NCBI RefSeq assembly: GCF_007748195.1
Contig: NZ_CP037920.1
Coordinates: 1,469,536 to 1,533,535, forward strand
Direction: 5' to 3'
DNA from: Gimesia aquarii
GTDB lineage: Bacteria; Planctomycetota; Planctomycetia; Planctomycetales; Planctomycetaceae
DNA: 64,000 nucleotides
Position 1 is the first letter of the stretch, and each line of letters opens with the position of its first letter. A model generated the notes under the pieces. The model had not been told where the DNA came from. It ran no database searches and worked only from the letters and a program-made list of their open reading frames with translations. Position numbers and translations under genes: made by a program. Below, piece after piece: positions 28,180 to 40,400 of this stretch.

Positions 28180-28506
28180 ATTTGAAAACCAGAATTGTAA
28201 ACAGAAAATGGTCTGAAAAGGTTCATATAGACAGACTTTAGGTTCCAGTGTGACAAAAGAAGCATGCCCTGACAACACTTTTTGGTTTTTCCAGCAGGAA
28301 TTTTCTAAAGCGAGTTACTTTCACAGCGTATAACGGGAGCATCAGTCAACTCTTTCTTGACCATAGCTGGTCGTGTGGCTTAGACTGCTTATAGGAATAA
28401 ACTGGGTTTTACCGTTTCTAAACAAGATCTGACACTGGTTGAAATCTCTGTTGAGACGAAAATGATTCTCAACACAATACATACGTCCCTCTACTGGAGT
28501 TTCCTT

Positions 28507-30315
28507 ATGTTTTTACCTGTTATGAAATGTCGATGGATTTCATTCGCACTCGTTTTGGGATGTAGTCTTTGCCTGAGTGTGCCCGCCACCTCGGCCGCAG
28601 AAGAGGAGTCCAAACCAACACGCGAAAATTGGGGGCACATTATCATCAAAGGGGCTTACCCTGAAGGTCCACAAATGCCCGGTTTATTTGGTGATGTCAC
28701 CGAGTCCCTTTCTAAGGCAATGACTCGGCTGGATAAGGCGGCAGAAGATAAATCTCTGACGGGTGTCATATTACATTTAAAGGGAACATCAGTGGGTTGG
28801 GCCAAACTGAATGAGCTTCGCACGGCAATCATGAAAGTGCGTAAAAACAACAAAAAAGTGTATGCCTGGATCGAATCCGGGATGACCAAGGATTATTTGA
28901 TTGCCAGCGCCTGCGACAAAATTGTGATGCCGGAGTCTGCAACATTGATCTTGCTCGGTTTGCGAGCCGAAGTCAGCTTCTATAAAAATCTATTCGATAT
29001 GTTGGATGTCAAACCAGATATTTTAAGGGTCGGAGAATACAAGTCAGCTGCGGAACCTTATACACGCACAGAAATGAGTGAGCCGTTCCGCGAAGAAATG
29101 GGGGCAATCCTGGATGATTATTTCCGACAGATTATTGAAATGATTTCCAAATCACGAGGCTTGTCTGCTCAACAAGTCGAGTCTGCCATCAATGGCGGTC
29201 CTTACATGGCCGTTGATGCCAAAAAACTGGGATTAATTGATGACACTGCTTATGAAGACCAACTTCCCAAACTGATTACTGGAGCCAATTCCAAAACGGA
29301 AGTCAGAATCATCAAACGTTATGCCAAAAAAAGGCTCGATAATGATTTCTCAGGTATCGCCGGTTTGATCAAATTGATGGACCTTTTTGCTGGCATTGAT
29401 TCCACACAACGAGTCGGCTCAGGACCCCGGATTGCAGTTATCTATGCCACGGGGGCAATCATGTCTGGATCCAGTTCACAGGGAAGTCTGTTTGGTGCGA
29501 ACGTTCTGGGATCTGATACGTTTATTAAAGCGGTACACAAAGCCGCAAAAGACGAGAAAGTCAAAGCCATCGTTTTGCGTGTCGACAGCCCTGGAGGCAG
29601 CGCTCTGGCCAGCGATCTGATGTGGCGTGCCTTGGAAAAATCGGGTAAGCCGGTTGTCGTCAGTATGGGAGATGTTGCCGCCAGTGGCGGATATTATATC
29701 TCGATGGGAGCAGACCGCATTTTTGCCGAGCCCGGAACTCTAACCGGTTCCATTGGTGTTGTCGGAGGGAAACTTGCGATTGAAGGGCTCTTTAAAAAAA
29801 TTGGAATTACCACCAGTGTGATTTCGCGAGGCACCAACAGTGGAACATTCAGCCCGATGACTGGTTTTTCTGAAAGTGAACGTGTTGCCGTGACAAACTT
29901 ACTCAAATCAGTCTATAAGCAATTTACAGAGAAAGCAGCCGAGGGACGCAAAATGGATTATGCTGCCTTGGAAAAATTAGCCCGTGGTCGTGTTTATACC
30001 GGATCAATGGCTTTGAAAATTGGTTTGGTCGATCAATTGGGAACTCTTGAAGATGCCATCGAATATGCGCGTGAACTCGGTAAAATTCCCAAGGATCAGA
30101 AGTTTGAAAAATTAATTCTCCCTCGGCCTACCAGTCCTTTTGAACAACTATTTGGTACCGCTGATGCACAGTCGCGTCAGACTCAGGATCTTTCTAAAAT
30201 GTTGAATCTGCTTTCTCCTGAGCTATCGGAGCAGCTGAAAAAACTGGATCTGGTTAACCTGCTTTCACGAGAAAAAACGTTGACGTTAATGCCCTTTGAG
30301 GTTCGTGTGAAGTAG
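28507..30315 (+). CDS. sppA: Signal peptide peptidase SppA, long type
   Basis: Start at ATG 28507, seven bases after GGAG; 602 residues. A signal/anchor segment (WISFALVLGCSLCLSV) precedes two S49 peptidase repeats. The N-terminal half carries the likely general-base Lys in RVGEYKSAAEP (about residue 179). The C-terminal half carries the nucleophile Ser in VAASGGYYIS (about residue 392) after RVDSPGGSALASDLM, the signature of the family. SppA digests cleaved signal peptides at the cytoplasmic membrane. The 67-kDa length matches the E. coli two-repeat form, and the arrangement of Lys in the first repeat and Ser in the second is the same. Confidence 0.93.
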   Translation: MFLPVMKCRWISFALVLGCSLCLSVPATSAAEEESKPTRENWGHIIIKGAYPEGPQMPGLFGDVTESLSKAMTRLDKAAEDKSLTGVILHLKGTSVGWAKLNELRTAIMKVRKNNKKVYAWIESGMTKDYLIASACDKIVMPESATLILLGLRAEVSFYKNLFDMLDVKPDILRVGEYKSAAEPYTRTEMSEPFREEMGAILDDYFRQIIEMISKSRGLSAQQVESAINGGPYMAVDAKKLGLIDDTAYEDQLPKLITGANSKTEVRIIKRYAKKRLDNDFSGIAGLIKLMDLFAGIDSTQRVGSGPRIAVIYATGAIMSGSSSQGSLFGANVLGSDTFIKAVHKAAKDEKVKAIVLRVDSPGGSALASDLMWRALEKSGKPVVVSMGDVAASGGYYISMGADRIFAEPGTLTGSIGVVGGKLAIEGLFKKIGITTSVISRGTNSGTFSPMTGFSESERVAVTNLLKSVYKQFTEKAAEGRKMDYAALEKLARGRVYTGSMALKIGLVDQLGTLEDAIEYARELGKIPKDQKFEKLILPRPTSPFEQLFGTADAQSRQTQDLSKMLNLLSPELSEQLKKLDLVNLLSREKTLTLMPFEVRVK

Positions 30316-30401
30316 TAATCGTCTTGGAAAAGTGTGTCTCGCATTGTGCCTCAGGCTGATATGGGAAACCAAATCAAACAATTTATGGTTAGGAAGACAG
30401 G

Positions 30402-32753
30402 ATGCTTAACAACTTTTTAAGAGCATGTCAGAATTTTTACTTCATCGCTCTGGCTGGTTTGATCGTTTGTGGGAACTCAGTTCCGGTGTTCTCTGCTGAA
30501 GCAAATCAAGTAAATGACCTTGCCCAATATTACGGATTCAAACCTCTCGAGATTTTCAAGTTATCTGCTCGCTCATCAAACATGCTGGCTGAAGATTTGA
30601 ACGGTGATGGGAAAACAGACCTTGTACTGATTGATAATAGTAATAGCCGCATTGATATCTTGCAGCAAAGGAACGGAAAGCAAAAAAATACAACGGAATC
30701 AAAAAATGAAGAAATCAACTTCATTCCTAATGATAAACGACTGGAGCACATTAAAGTTCCGGTAGATGTATCGATTTCAGCTTTAACAGTTGGCGATTTC
30801 AATGGCGATGGTCTTAACGACCTGGCTTACCTTGCGCCCCCGGATCGATTGATCATCCGCTACCAGTCGAAATCAGGAGACTGGACCAAACGCAAACGAA
30901 TCCGTCTTGCCGAGCTGCAATCAACTCAGTGGACAATCGCCGCCGGTGATCTGAATTACGACCAGAAGACCGATCTAATCGTGTTGGGAAAAAATCACAC
31001 TTATGTCGTAATACAGGATCAAAATGGAGGTTTGAATGCTCCGCGATCCATCTTGAGTACCTCGCCTAAGTTAGGACTTGCTACGATTGCTGATCTGAAC
31101 GGCGATGGCCGAAATGATTTTACCTATGTGACCCGCGATGGAAAAAATCAGATTTTATGCAGCAGAATTCAAAAGCAAGATGGAAATCTGGGACCAGAAA
31201 TCAGATTTGAACTATCAAATCCGCGTTCTGTAACGTTGGCTAACGTTGATGGGAAACCAGGGCATGAAATTCTGACCATTGATTCTCAAACCAGTCGTCT
31301 CAAAGTTCAACAATTGGAAAATGCACATAATGGAAATGGTCAACTTTCCAAGCGACTCACGATGTATGGATTTGGTGAAGAAGGCGCGGGACGTAATCGA
31401 GGATTTGATCTTGGTGATATCAACGGTGACGGTCTGACTGATGTGGTGGTTTCTGATCCGGAAACAGCACAAATGCTGGTTTATCGGCAGGCAAAGGGGC
31501 GCGGGCTCGATCTGGGACAGACTTACCCGGGATTGCTAGGTGTTCAGCAGTTGCGTGTGGAAGATGTTGACGGTAACGGATTGGACGAAGTCTTCGTACT
31601 CAGTGAACGGGAAAAAATTATTGGTGTCAGCTCCTATGCCAAGCAACGCTTATCATTCCCTAAAATTCTTCCCATCAAAGGAGAGCCGCTGGCTTTCGAA
31701 CTGGTAGACCTGGATGGTAATCAGTCGCTGGAATTAATTTATGTTGCGAAAGTGGGAAACAAACGCCAATACAGCTATAAGTTGCAGGCTCTGGTTCTCA
31801 ATCAACAGGGAGTCTGGAGCGAATATAAATTCCCGAGTGCCCCCCCTGCCCTCGATTCCGCCCCCAAAAGATTGCTCAAACTGGACGCCAATTCAGATGG
31901 CCTTTTTGAATTAATGGCCTTTTATGGCCTCTCACGTGCGCCAAAAATATTTACATTAGTTCCAAGACAGACACCCAAAGTGATTACTCCTTCGGGCGGA
32001 ATTAATTTAGATGAAATTAAACCGGAGTCGACTTTCGTTGGAGGTCCAAAGCGAGATTGGTTTTTGACAGCTCAGAATAATTTCGCACGCAGACTGACCT
32101 TAAACTCAGCCAATCAATGGCAGGTCGTTGATCAGTTCAATGCTCCTGAGACAAAAGCACGCGTGGTGGGAGCTGTCAATATTAACCTCGATGGAAAACC
32201 TGGAGACGAAATTGTTTTGGTCGATTTGGGTGTCAAGAAGCTTCGTATTCTTCGCAAGGAATCCAATGTATATCGTCCTTGGAAAGAAGTAGAAATTGGC
32301 GAGTTCCCTTACCTCTCAGCACATGTTGCCGACTTGAATGGTGATCAACAATCAGACTTGCTGCTCTTTGGTCGTGGTCAGTTTGGAATCCTTTACTCAG
32401 GTCAAACACCACCAACTTTGAAAGAGGTTGCATCGTTTGAATCAAAACTACCTCAGGCCTACTTTACCGATTCCGTTGCGGGAGATCTGAACGGCGATAA
32501 ACGATCCGAAATTGTAATCCTCGATACGAGAACGCATCATCTGGAGATCTTGAATCTCAATGCGAAACAGGGTTTGAGGCATGCTTTAAATTTTAAAGTC
32601 TTTGAGGATAAAACCTTTTCTCGGTCCAACCGAGCCGGAATTAATCCCCGGGAAGCGGTGATCGCAGATGTGACAGGCGATGGTCTCAAGGATCTGATTC
32701 TACTATGCCATGATCGTGTTTTGCTCTATCCACAAGATGATGGTAAGAATTGA
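30402..32753 (+). CDS. Secreted FG-GAP/VCBS repeat propeller protein
   Basis: 783 residues with a signal peptide (FYFIALAGLIVCGNSVPVFS). At least eight FG-GAP-like loops carry Ca-binding Asp/Asn patterns: DLNGDGKTDLVLID, DFNGDGLNDLAYL, DLNGDGRNDFTYV, DINGDGLTDVVVSD, DVDGNGLDEVFVLS, DLNGDQQSDLLLFG, DLNGDKRSEIVIL and DVTGDGLKDLILLC. This is an integrin-alpha-type propeller (probably two), exported and calcium-stabilised. Such proteins are abundant in planctomycetes and are usually thought to bind ligands. It lies 86 bp after sppA on the same strand; functional linkage is not evident. Confidence 0.85.
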   Translation: MLNNFLRACQNFYFIALAGLIVCGNSVPVFSAEANQVNDLAQYYGFKPLEIFKLSARSSNMLAEDLNGDGKTDLVLIDNSNSRIDILQQRNGKQKNTTESKNEEINFIPNDKRLEHIKVPVDVSISALTVGDFNGDGLNDLAYLAPPDRLIIRYQSKSGDWTKRKRIRLAELQSTQWTIAAGDLNYDQKTDLIVLGKNHTYVVIQDQNGGLNAPRSILSTSPKLGLATIADLNGDGRNDFTYVTRDGKNQILCSRIQKQDGNLGPEIRFELSNPRSVTLANVDGKPGHEILTIDSQTSRLKVQQLENAHNGNGQLSKRLTMYGFGEEGAGRNRGFDLGDINGDGLTDVVVSDPETAQMLVYRQAKGRGLDLGQTYPGLLGVQQLRVEDVDGNGLDEVFVLSEREKIIGVSSYAKQRLSFPKILPIKGEPLAFELVDLDGNQSLELIYVAKVGNKRQYSYKLQALVLNQQGVWSEYKFPSAPPALDSAPKRLLKLDANSDGLFELMAFYGLSRAPKIFTLVPRQTPKVITPSGGINLDEIKPESTFVGGPKRDWFLTAQNNFARRLTLNSANQWQVVDQFNAPETKARVVGAVNINLDGKPGDEIVLVDLGVKKLRILRKESNVYRPWKEVEIGEFPYLSAHVADLNGDQQSDLLLFGRGQFGILYSGQTPPTLKEVASFESKLPQAYFTDSVAGDLNGDKRSEIVILDTRTHHLEILNLNAKQGLRHALNFKVFEDKTFSRSNRAGINPREAVIADVTGDGLKDLILLCHDRVLLYPQDDGKN

Positions 32754-32765
32754 GGCCCGAATCAA

Positions 32766-33788
32766 TCAAACTTCTGAAGTATCATGTAGTGCATATTTCT
32801 GCGAAAGCTTGTCGAGCCCCCATACCAGAAAAGCAGCTCCGATAATCAAAGCAATTGAGGTCCAGAATGTGCCTCCAAATTCAGTTGGCCAGATATTTTC
32901 ATAGATACGATGTTTGAAAGGGACCATTTCGGGTGTTTGACCGTCTGAATAAGGTGTCACATCGATCTTGAATGGCCAGATCCGGCGTAGGGAGCCGACC
33001 ATCAACCCACAGAGCACAGCCATAATCAAAGAATGATAATTGTGTAGTAGCCAACGCAGTAGTTTACTGAACAGGATCAGTCCCAAAGCACAACCGATCA
33101 CAAAGACGAACACTGTCAACAATCCACTCCAATCGATGTTCCCCTGTAATAGCTGTTTTGGAATACTTTTGAGCAAGCCGGTGATGTCATGATATTTTCC
33201 TAACAAAACCAGTATGAGCGCTCCGCTGATTCCGGGTAAAATCATTGCACAGATGGCGACCATTCCACAGAGAAACACATACAGATTCCCTTCGGGAGGA
33301 CGGACAGAATGTTCCCCGACGAGCCAGTAGATCCCCATCAGTGAGACGAGAAAGCCAACAATGTTTGACACATTCCAATGTTCCACCATTTGCGCAACTA
33401 AAAAACTGGATGCGAGGATCAAGCCAAAAAAGAGAGACATGGTCAATTGAAGATGGTGGTCCAGTAGGTAATGCATCAGACTCGCCAGGCTGATAACACC
33501 TGTCAGAATTCCAATGCCCAAGGGGATCACAAAACGCAAGTCCAGATGGACAGCAGCCTCTCCCCATTTTCGGCTCGCCAGGAGTTTGAAAAGCCGAATG
33601 TCAACATGGCTGATCGCAATAATTAATCGTTGATAGATTCCCAGAATCAAAGCCACAGTTCCCCCTGAGACACCGGGAATAATGTCTGCCCCACCCATTA
33701 AAAGGCCCCGTCCTACCTGTAGAAGATCTTGTTTGGATGGAAATTTTGACTTTGGCTGGGCAACGGATTCTTGGGAATCTGACATCAA
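32766..33788 (-). CDS. DUF368 family polytopic membrane protein (PopT-like undecaprenyl-phosphate translocase)
   Basis: 340 residues with about 8-9 hydrophobic helices. The conserved opening LLMGGADIIPGVSGGTVALI is the DUF368 signature, and a second MILPGISGALILVLLGKY motif appears in the middle, suggesting the internal repeat of the family. Recent work on other bacteria identified DUF368 proteins as transporters that recycle the C55 lipid carrier (undecaprenyl phosphate) across the inner membrane; whether that holds in a planctomycete is an inference. Convergent with the FG-GAP gene and divergent from the 135-residue protein at 33960. Confidence 0.88.
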   Translation of the reverse strand: MMSDSQESVAQPKSKFPSKQDLLQVGRGLLMGGADIIPGVSGGTVALILGIYQRLIIAISHVDIRLFKLLASRKWGEAAVHLDLRFVIPLGIGILTGVISLASLMHYLLDHHLQLTMSLFFGLILASSFLVAQMVEHWNVSNIVGFLVSLMGIYWLVGEHSVRPPEGNLYVFLCGMVAICAMILPGISGALILVLLGKYHDITGLLKSIPKQLLQGNIDWSGLLTVFVFVIGCALGLILFSKLLRWLLHNYHSLIMAVLCGLMVGSLRRIWPFKIDVTPYSDGQTPEMVPFKHRIYENIWPTEFGGTFWTSIALIIGAAFLVWGLDKLSQKYALHDTSEV

Positions 33789-33959
33789 TCAACCTTGATT
33801 TAATGAACAAAAGGACTTTCGATTCAATTATTTCTACGCCAGCAATTGAACAACAGATACGGGATCAGGTATGTTTCATAGAGAGCAAGAGTGTAATGTA
33901 GTGAAGCGTTTCTGAAAAGCGTTGATTTCAGGTCCTCCAGGAGTAAAGAGAAAAGCATT

Positions 33960-34367
33960 ATGAAAGGCCCCGGATTAAAGCTGGACCTCGACGTCAGAAG
34001 GCTCTGGAAGTGTCCTAAAACCGGTGAAACGATCCGTTTGAGTGGTAATGTTGTTTCTAAAACCATGCAAGTGGAAGGCGAAGAGGTCTTCATGCAACTG
34101 GTCGAAGAAAAACGAAGTCTTTACCGCGATCCTTTTCACTTTGATTATTTCGAAATGCCCACAGACGATCAGTCTTCTTCAGAACGCGCTGCCGCGGCTG
34201 CACGTTCGCTTGATGAACCTGAAGCAACGCAGAAAGAAGTAACTCCAGAGCAGGAAGTGCCTGAAACTTCAGTGAGTCTTTCTGAAAAGTCTGAGTCTGA
34301 GGTTCCTCAGAATCTTGAACAGGCAGACGATGAAGATGAGGACAGTTTTGGAGGCGGGCTTCTCTAA
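33960..34367 (+). CDS. Small conserved-looking protein with acidic tail
   Basis: 135 residues. An ordered N-terminal 60 residues (KLDLDVRRLWKCPKTGETIR, LSGNVVSKTMQVEGEEV) is followed by a low-complexity acidic tail rich in Glu, Ser and Ala, ending DEDEDSFGGGLL. I recall similar opening sequences in other planctomycetes but no function. Its final peptide closely resembles the end of the SpoVG-family protein in this window (GDTFGSGIV). No signal peptide or membrane helix, so cytoplasmic. It ends 86 bp before the giant uvrA gene on the same strand and could be cotranscribed with it. Confidence 0.75.
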   Translation: MKGPGLKLDLDVRRLWKCPKTGETIRLSGNVVSKTMQVEGEEVFMQLVEEKRSLYRDPFHFDYFEMPTDDQSSSERAAAAARSLDEPEATQKEVTPEQEVPETSVSLSEKSESEVPQNLEQADDEDEDSFGGGLL

Positions 34368-34453
34368 AACACATTAACTCAATGCGTTCGACATTATCAT
34401 GAATTAGTTAGACATTCTTATCTCGGCATCAGCCGATTGGTATAACGCGGTCC

Positions 34454-37400
34454 ATGTCACAAACAGATATCATCATCACCGGTGCTCGCGAGCACAATCT
34501 GCAAAACGTCAGTGTCCAACTTCCCCGAAACCAGTTAATTGTTATGACGGGAGTCAGTGGTTCCGGTAAAAGTTCACTTGCTTTTGATACATTGTATGCG
34601 GAAGGTCAAAGACGCTACGTGGAGTCGCTTTCCAGTTATGCGCGTCAATTTCTGGGACAAATGCCCAAACCGGAAGTAGACTCGATATCCGGTCTCGCTC
34701 CTTCGATTTCGATCCAACAAAAAATGAGCGGACGAAATCCACGCAGCACGGTAGGAACGATTACAGAAATCTACGATTACTTGCGTGTGCTGTTTGCCCG
34801 GGTGGGGCAGGGAGTTTGCGAAAAATGTGGCAAGCCGATCACTTCACAAAGTAGCGAGCGGATAATTGACTCCATTTCCTTGCTTCCCGCTAAAACCCGC
34901 TTTTCGGTTTTAGCGCCCTTAATTCAACAGCAGAAAGGAGAATATAAAGATCTCTTTGAGGACCTGTTGAAACAAGGTTTCCTCAGGGCACGCGTTGATG
35001 GTCAAATTGTGCAACTCTCCGACCAACTTCAGCTTGACCGGCAAATGCGACATACAATTGAGGTGGTCGTTGATCGTCTTGTTGCGGGAAAGACCAGTCG
35101 CTCCCGGTTGGCAGAATCCGTTGAGTTAGCTTTGAAACTTTCGAATGGAACTTTGATTGTTGCAGAAGAAGTTTCATCCCAGCATCCAGACAAAACAAAC
35201 GCGGATGCGCTTCAGGATAAAATTTATAGTTCCCGATATGCCTGTGCCGATTGCGGTATCAGTTATGAGCCACCAACTCCTCAGCTTTTCAGTTTTAATA
35301 GTCCCCTGGGGATGTGTACTGAATGTAATGGGCTGGGAATGCGATACGATTTCCCGTTGGAGGCACTCATCACGAAAGAACATCTTTCGATGCAAAAAGG
35401 TGCCTTTGAACTGATGGGGCCGATGAGCAAAGTTGGAAAGTGGCGACGACATATTTACGCCGGTGTTGCCCGCTCGATCGAAAAAGATTTAAACCTGAAG
35501 GAAGACAGCTTCCTGAAAACCCCCTGGAACGAATTACCCGAGGCTGCGCAACACCAGTTTCTCTATGGAACCGGTGATCGAAATATTACCTATAGCTGGC
35601 GGCATTCAGGAGGAGTCTGGAAACATGGTGGCACCTGGAATGGATATGTCGAAGAACTGCTGGAGAATTATCGCAAAACCAGTAACCCGATGCTGCGGAA
35701 GTACCTCGAAAAATACATGGAATTTGTGCATTGTTCCAGTTGCGATGGAACGCGTTTGAATTCACAGGCTCGCCATGTTCGCATCGCTTCCAATAGTTTT
35801 TCCTCTAATGGGAGCCGAAAGGCAATAGAAAAAACGCTACCAGAAGTTTGTGCTTTCAGTATCGAAGAAGCGGCCGCGTTTTTTGAATCACTGGACCTGG
35901 ATGAAACTGGTTCTCTGATCGCAGATGAAGTGTTAAAAGAAATTCGGGGGCGGCTTGGTTTTCTGTTACGCTGTGGTCTGAATTACCTGACGATTGACCG
36001 GACGGCACCCACACTTTCCGGAGGCGAAAGCCAACGTATCCGGTTGGCAGGGCAGATTGGCTGCGGTCTGGTGGGCGTGGTTTATATTTTAGATGAGCCC
36101 TCGATTGGCCTGCATCCCCGCGATAATACGATGCTACTGGAAAGCCTGTGTGACCTGCGCGATCAAGGTAATACCGTGATCGTAGTTGAACATGACGAAG
36201 AGACCATGCGTGCCGCCGATCATATTGTTGACTTTGGACCCGGTCCGGGCATACGCGGAGGCCATATTGTTGCGGAAGGTTCATTTCAGAATGTTCTGAA
36301 AGCGAAAGAAAGTGTAACGGCTCAATTTCTTTCCGGGAAAGAAAAAATTGAAATTCCGGAAACACGACGTCGACTGATCAAAAAAGAATCCATTACCATC
36401 AAGGGAGCCAAACACCATAACCTGAAAAATATTAATGTCGCGATTCCGACGAAGGGGTTTATCTGTGTCACCGGTGTCAGTGGTTCCGGAAAGAGTTCTC
36501 TCGTCAATGATATTCTCTGGCCTGTGTTGAATCAAAAGATCAACAAGGGAAAGGGAAGTCCGGGCGAGCATCAAAAAGTCACCGGGTTAGAATTCATCGA
36601 CAAAGCCATTGATATCGATCAGTCTCCCATTGGTCGAACTCCACGTTCTAATCCAGCGACGTATGTGAAAGTCTTTGATCTGATTCGTGATCTCTATGCC
36701 AAACTGCCTGATTCTCGGATGCGAGGCTATAAATCCGGAAGATTCAGTTTCAATGTGAGTGGCGGACGCTGTGAGGCCTGTGAAGGGCACGGGGCCAATA
36801 AACTGGAGATGGACTTTCTCGCGGATGTCTGGGTACCCTGTCCGGTCTGTGAAGGGCGACGCTTTCATCACGAAACTTTGGAAATTCGTTACAAGGGAGC
36901 CAATATTGCGGAGGTCCTGGATATGGATATCCAGCAGGCGATTGAACATTTTCAGAATGTTCCCAAAATTTTGAAACTGCTTGAATCACTGCATGCGGTC
37001 GGACTGGACTATCTTAAGCTGGGACAACCTTCCCCTACGCTTTCTGGTGGCGAAGCACAACGGGTTAAGCTGGCTCGCGAGTTAGGCAAGCGTTCAACGG
37101 GGAGTACATTCTATCTGTTAGATGAGCCAACGACGGGGCTGCATTTCGCTGATGTCAAGTTACTGCTTGATGTGCTACATCACCTGGTTGATGCCGGCAA
37201 CACGGTGCTGGTTGTGGAACACCATCTAGATGTCATTAAAACGGCGGACTGGGTCATTGACTTGGGACCAGAGGGAGGGGAAGGGGGAGGCACCATTCTG
37301 GTGGAAGGTACACCCGAGGAAGTTGCTGCTTGTCCGTATTCCTACACTGGTTTAGCTCTGAAAGAACAGACAGATCTGGTACCCGCGAAAGCAGCCAAGC

Positions 37401-40400
37401 AGAAGAAAAAAACAAAGCCTTTGCAACTCAATAATCCTCATCTGCGTTGGCAGTCAGCAACAACCAAACAAAATGGAAAGGCTAAAAGTGACAGCTCTCG
37501 CATTACCATTCGAGGGGCGGGACAGCATAATTTACAGAAATTAGATGTGCAAATTCCCCGTAACCAGATGAATGTGTTCTGCGGTCCGAGTGGCAGTGGT
37601 AAAAGTTCACTGGCGATGGATACACTGTATGCGGAAGGACAACGGCGCTATGTTGAATCGTTGTCTGCGTACGCGCGGCAGTTTTTAGGGCAAATGCCCA
37701 AGCCAAAATTTGAACACATTCATGGACTCTCCCCGGCGATTGCCATCGAGCAAAAGACAACAGGCCACTCACCACGTTCGACAGTCGGGACAGTGACGGA
37801 AATTTACGATTACCTGCGTGTGTTATATGCCCGCCTGGGAGCCATGTATTGCCCGGACTGTGATGTTCCCGTTGAAACGCAGACGACAGATGAAGTCATC
37901 CAGAGAATTCTGGCCATGGAAACAGGCACAAAACTACTCATTCTGGCTCCCGTAGAAATCAATGTGGGCCAGTCCTATGACACTCTCTGGGAAAAGTTAC
38001 AGACACAGGGTTTTCTGCGAGTTCGCATCGATGGCATCACCTATCGCCTGGAAGAGGTTCCCGATATCGACCGTCGTCGTCGCCATGAAGTAGAAGTTGT
38101 CATCGACCGAATTACGGTAGCTGCCAAGAGCCGTTCGCGAATCGCCGATTCCGTCGAGTCGGCATTGGCACTCGGGGAGGGGCTGATGTATGCCTGCTAT
38201 TGTGATGATGAGATTCCGGAAGATGAATGGGACTTTGAAACATTCAGCCTCTATTACTTCTGCGAACAGTGTGGGCAAAGTTTTGAAGAGCTTACGCCTC
38301 ATAATTATTCTTTCAACAGCCCTTTGGGATGGTGTGAATACTGTGAAGGCTTGGGGACCGAACTGGGTACGAACTTATCTGAGTTGATTCCTGATCCGAA
38401 TCGCAGTTTGCAAGATGCTGCCGTGGCAGCCTGGCCCGATCCGCGATCGAATCCGCAATTCAAAAAAATGCTGGCAGCGATTGCCAAACAATTTCGCATT
38501 CCATTGGATGTGCCTTTCAATCAACTCAGTGTGAAACAACAACGGTTGGTACTCTATGGTGATGAGGAGCGTTGGGTTTCACTGGATCGCTCCGGGAAAA
38601 TTCAATTCCAATACAAGGGGCTCTATCCGGCCATTGAAGAAGCCTCGCGCCTGTCGTTTGCCTATCGCAGTCGTTTACATGAGATGACAGGCGAAGTGCC
38701 CTGTTCGGTTTGTAATGGAAGTAAATTACGTACAGATGCCGCCGCGGTGCGATTTCATGGGAAAACGATCAATCAGTTCTGCGAGCTTCCTTTGAAAGAC
38801 GCTTTAATCTTTATGAAAAAAGTAAAGCTTGACAAACGAGAAAAGCAGATCGCGGGTGACTTGATTAAAGAAGCAACCAGCCGACTGCAGTTTCTGGTGG
38901 ATGTCGGTCTTGACTATTTAACGCTCGGCCGTCCTTTGCCTACGCTCTCCGGTGGGGAAAGTCAAAGAATCCGTCTAGCAGGACAAGTTGGACGATCTCT
39001 GACCGGGGTCCTGTATGTCTTGGATGAACCGACCATCGGTTTGCATCCGCGTGATAACACTCGCTTGATCAACACGCTCAAAAAACTCCGAGACATCGGC
39101 AATACAATTGTGATGGTCGAGCACGATCGTGAAGTGCTGGAAGCGTCAGACCGTCTTTACGACTTCGGACCCGGTGCAGGGCGATTTGGCGGAACCATTG
39201 TTGGTGAAGGTTCTCCCAAACAATTACAACGCAGAAAGAAATCACTCACGGGTCAATATCTGTCGGATCACTTAACAATCACAGTTCCTGAAGAACGTCG
39301 AGTGATTTATCAAAAACAGGGGAAGCGAGAAAATCCCGTTTCCCCAACAGGACACTGGCTGGAACTAAAGGGCGCCCGGCAAAATAATTTGCAGTCGGTC
39401 GATCTTTCGATTCCTCTGGGAGCGTTTGTTTGTATCACCGGTGTTTCCGGTTCAGGAAAAAGTTCTCTGATCGAAGAGACTTTGGCTCGCGCCGTTACCA
39501 AAAAACTACATCGTTCTAAAGAAGCACCCGGCCCTCACGATGAACTACTGGGACTCGATCAGATCAATAAAGCCATTATTGTTGATCAGAAGCCGTTGGG
39601 AAATACGCCTGCCTCGAATCCCGCCACTTATACCGGCGTGTTTGATCAAATCAGAGAACTCTTTTCACGACTGCCTGATTCAAAAGTCCGCGGGTATCAA
39701 CCAGGTCGATTCAGCTTTAACCGATCCGGCGGTCGCTGTGAAGACTGTGATGGGAATGGCCAACGCTGTATCGAAATGCATTTCCTCCCCGATGTGTGGG
39801 TCACCTGTGAAACTTGTAACGGCAAGCGATACAATCAGGAAACATTGGCCGTTCAGTATAAGGGTAAGTCAATTGCCGATGTACTGGAGATGTCGATTGG
39901 CGAAGTGGCTGATTTGTTCAAAAACATTCCAGCCATTCGTCGTACCATGGAGACGCTCTGTGCCATTGGTTTGGATTATTTGACCTTAGGGCAGTCTGCA
40001 CCCACTTTATCGGGAGGTGAATCACAGCGCGTTAAACTGGCAGCAGAGTTGGCCCGTCCCAATACCGGGAAAACGTTGTATCTGCTGGATGAACCGACGA
40101 CAGGCCTGCACTTCGATGACATTGCCAAGCTTTTGAAGGTACTCAACAGTTTGGTTGAATTAGGAAATACGGTGATTGTCATCGAGCATAATCTGGATGT
40201 CATCAAAACCGCGGACTGGTTAGTCGACATCGGACCGGAGGCCGGTAGTGCCGGAGGTCAGATTATTGCTTCCGGAACTCCGGAAAAACTGGTCGAACAT
40301 GCAGAACAATTTCAGAAGCAGCCGACTTCAACTAAATCGCGAAAATCAAAACGAGTGCCTCTCTTAAGATCATATACAGGAGAAATACTGAAACCGATTC

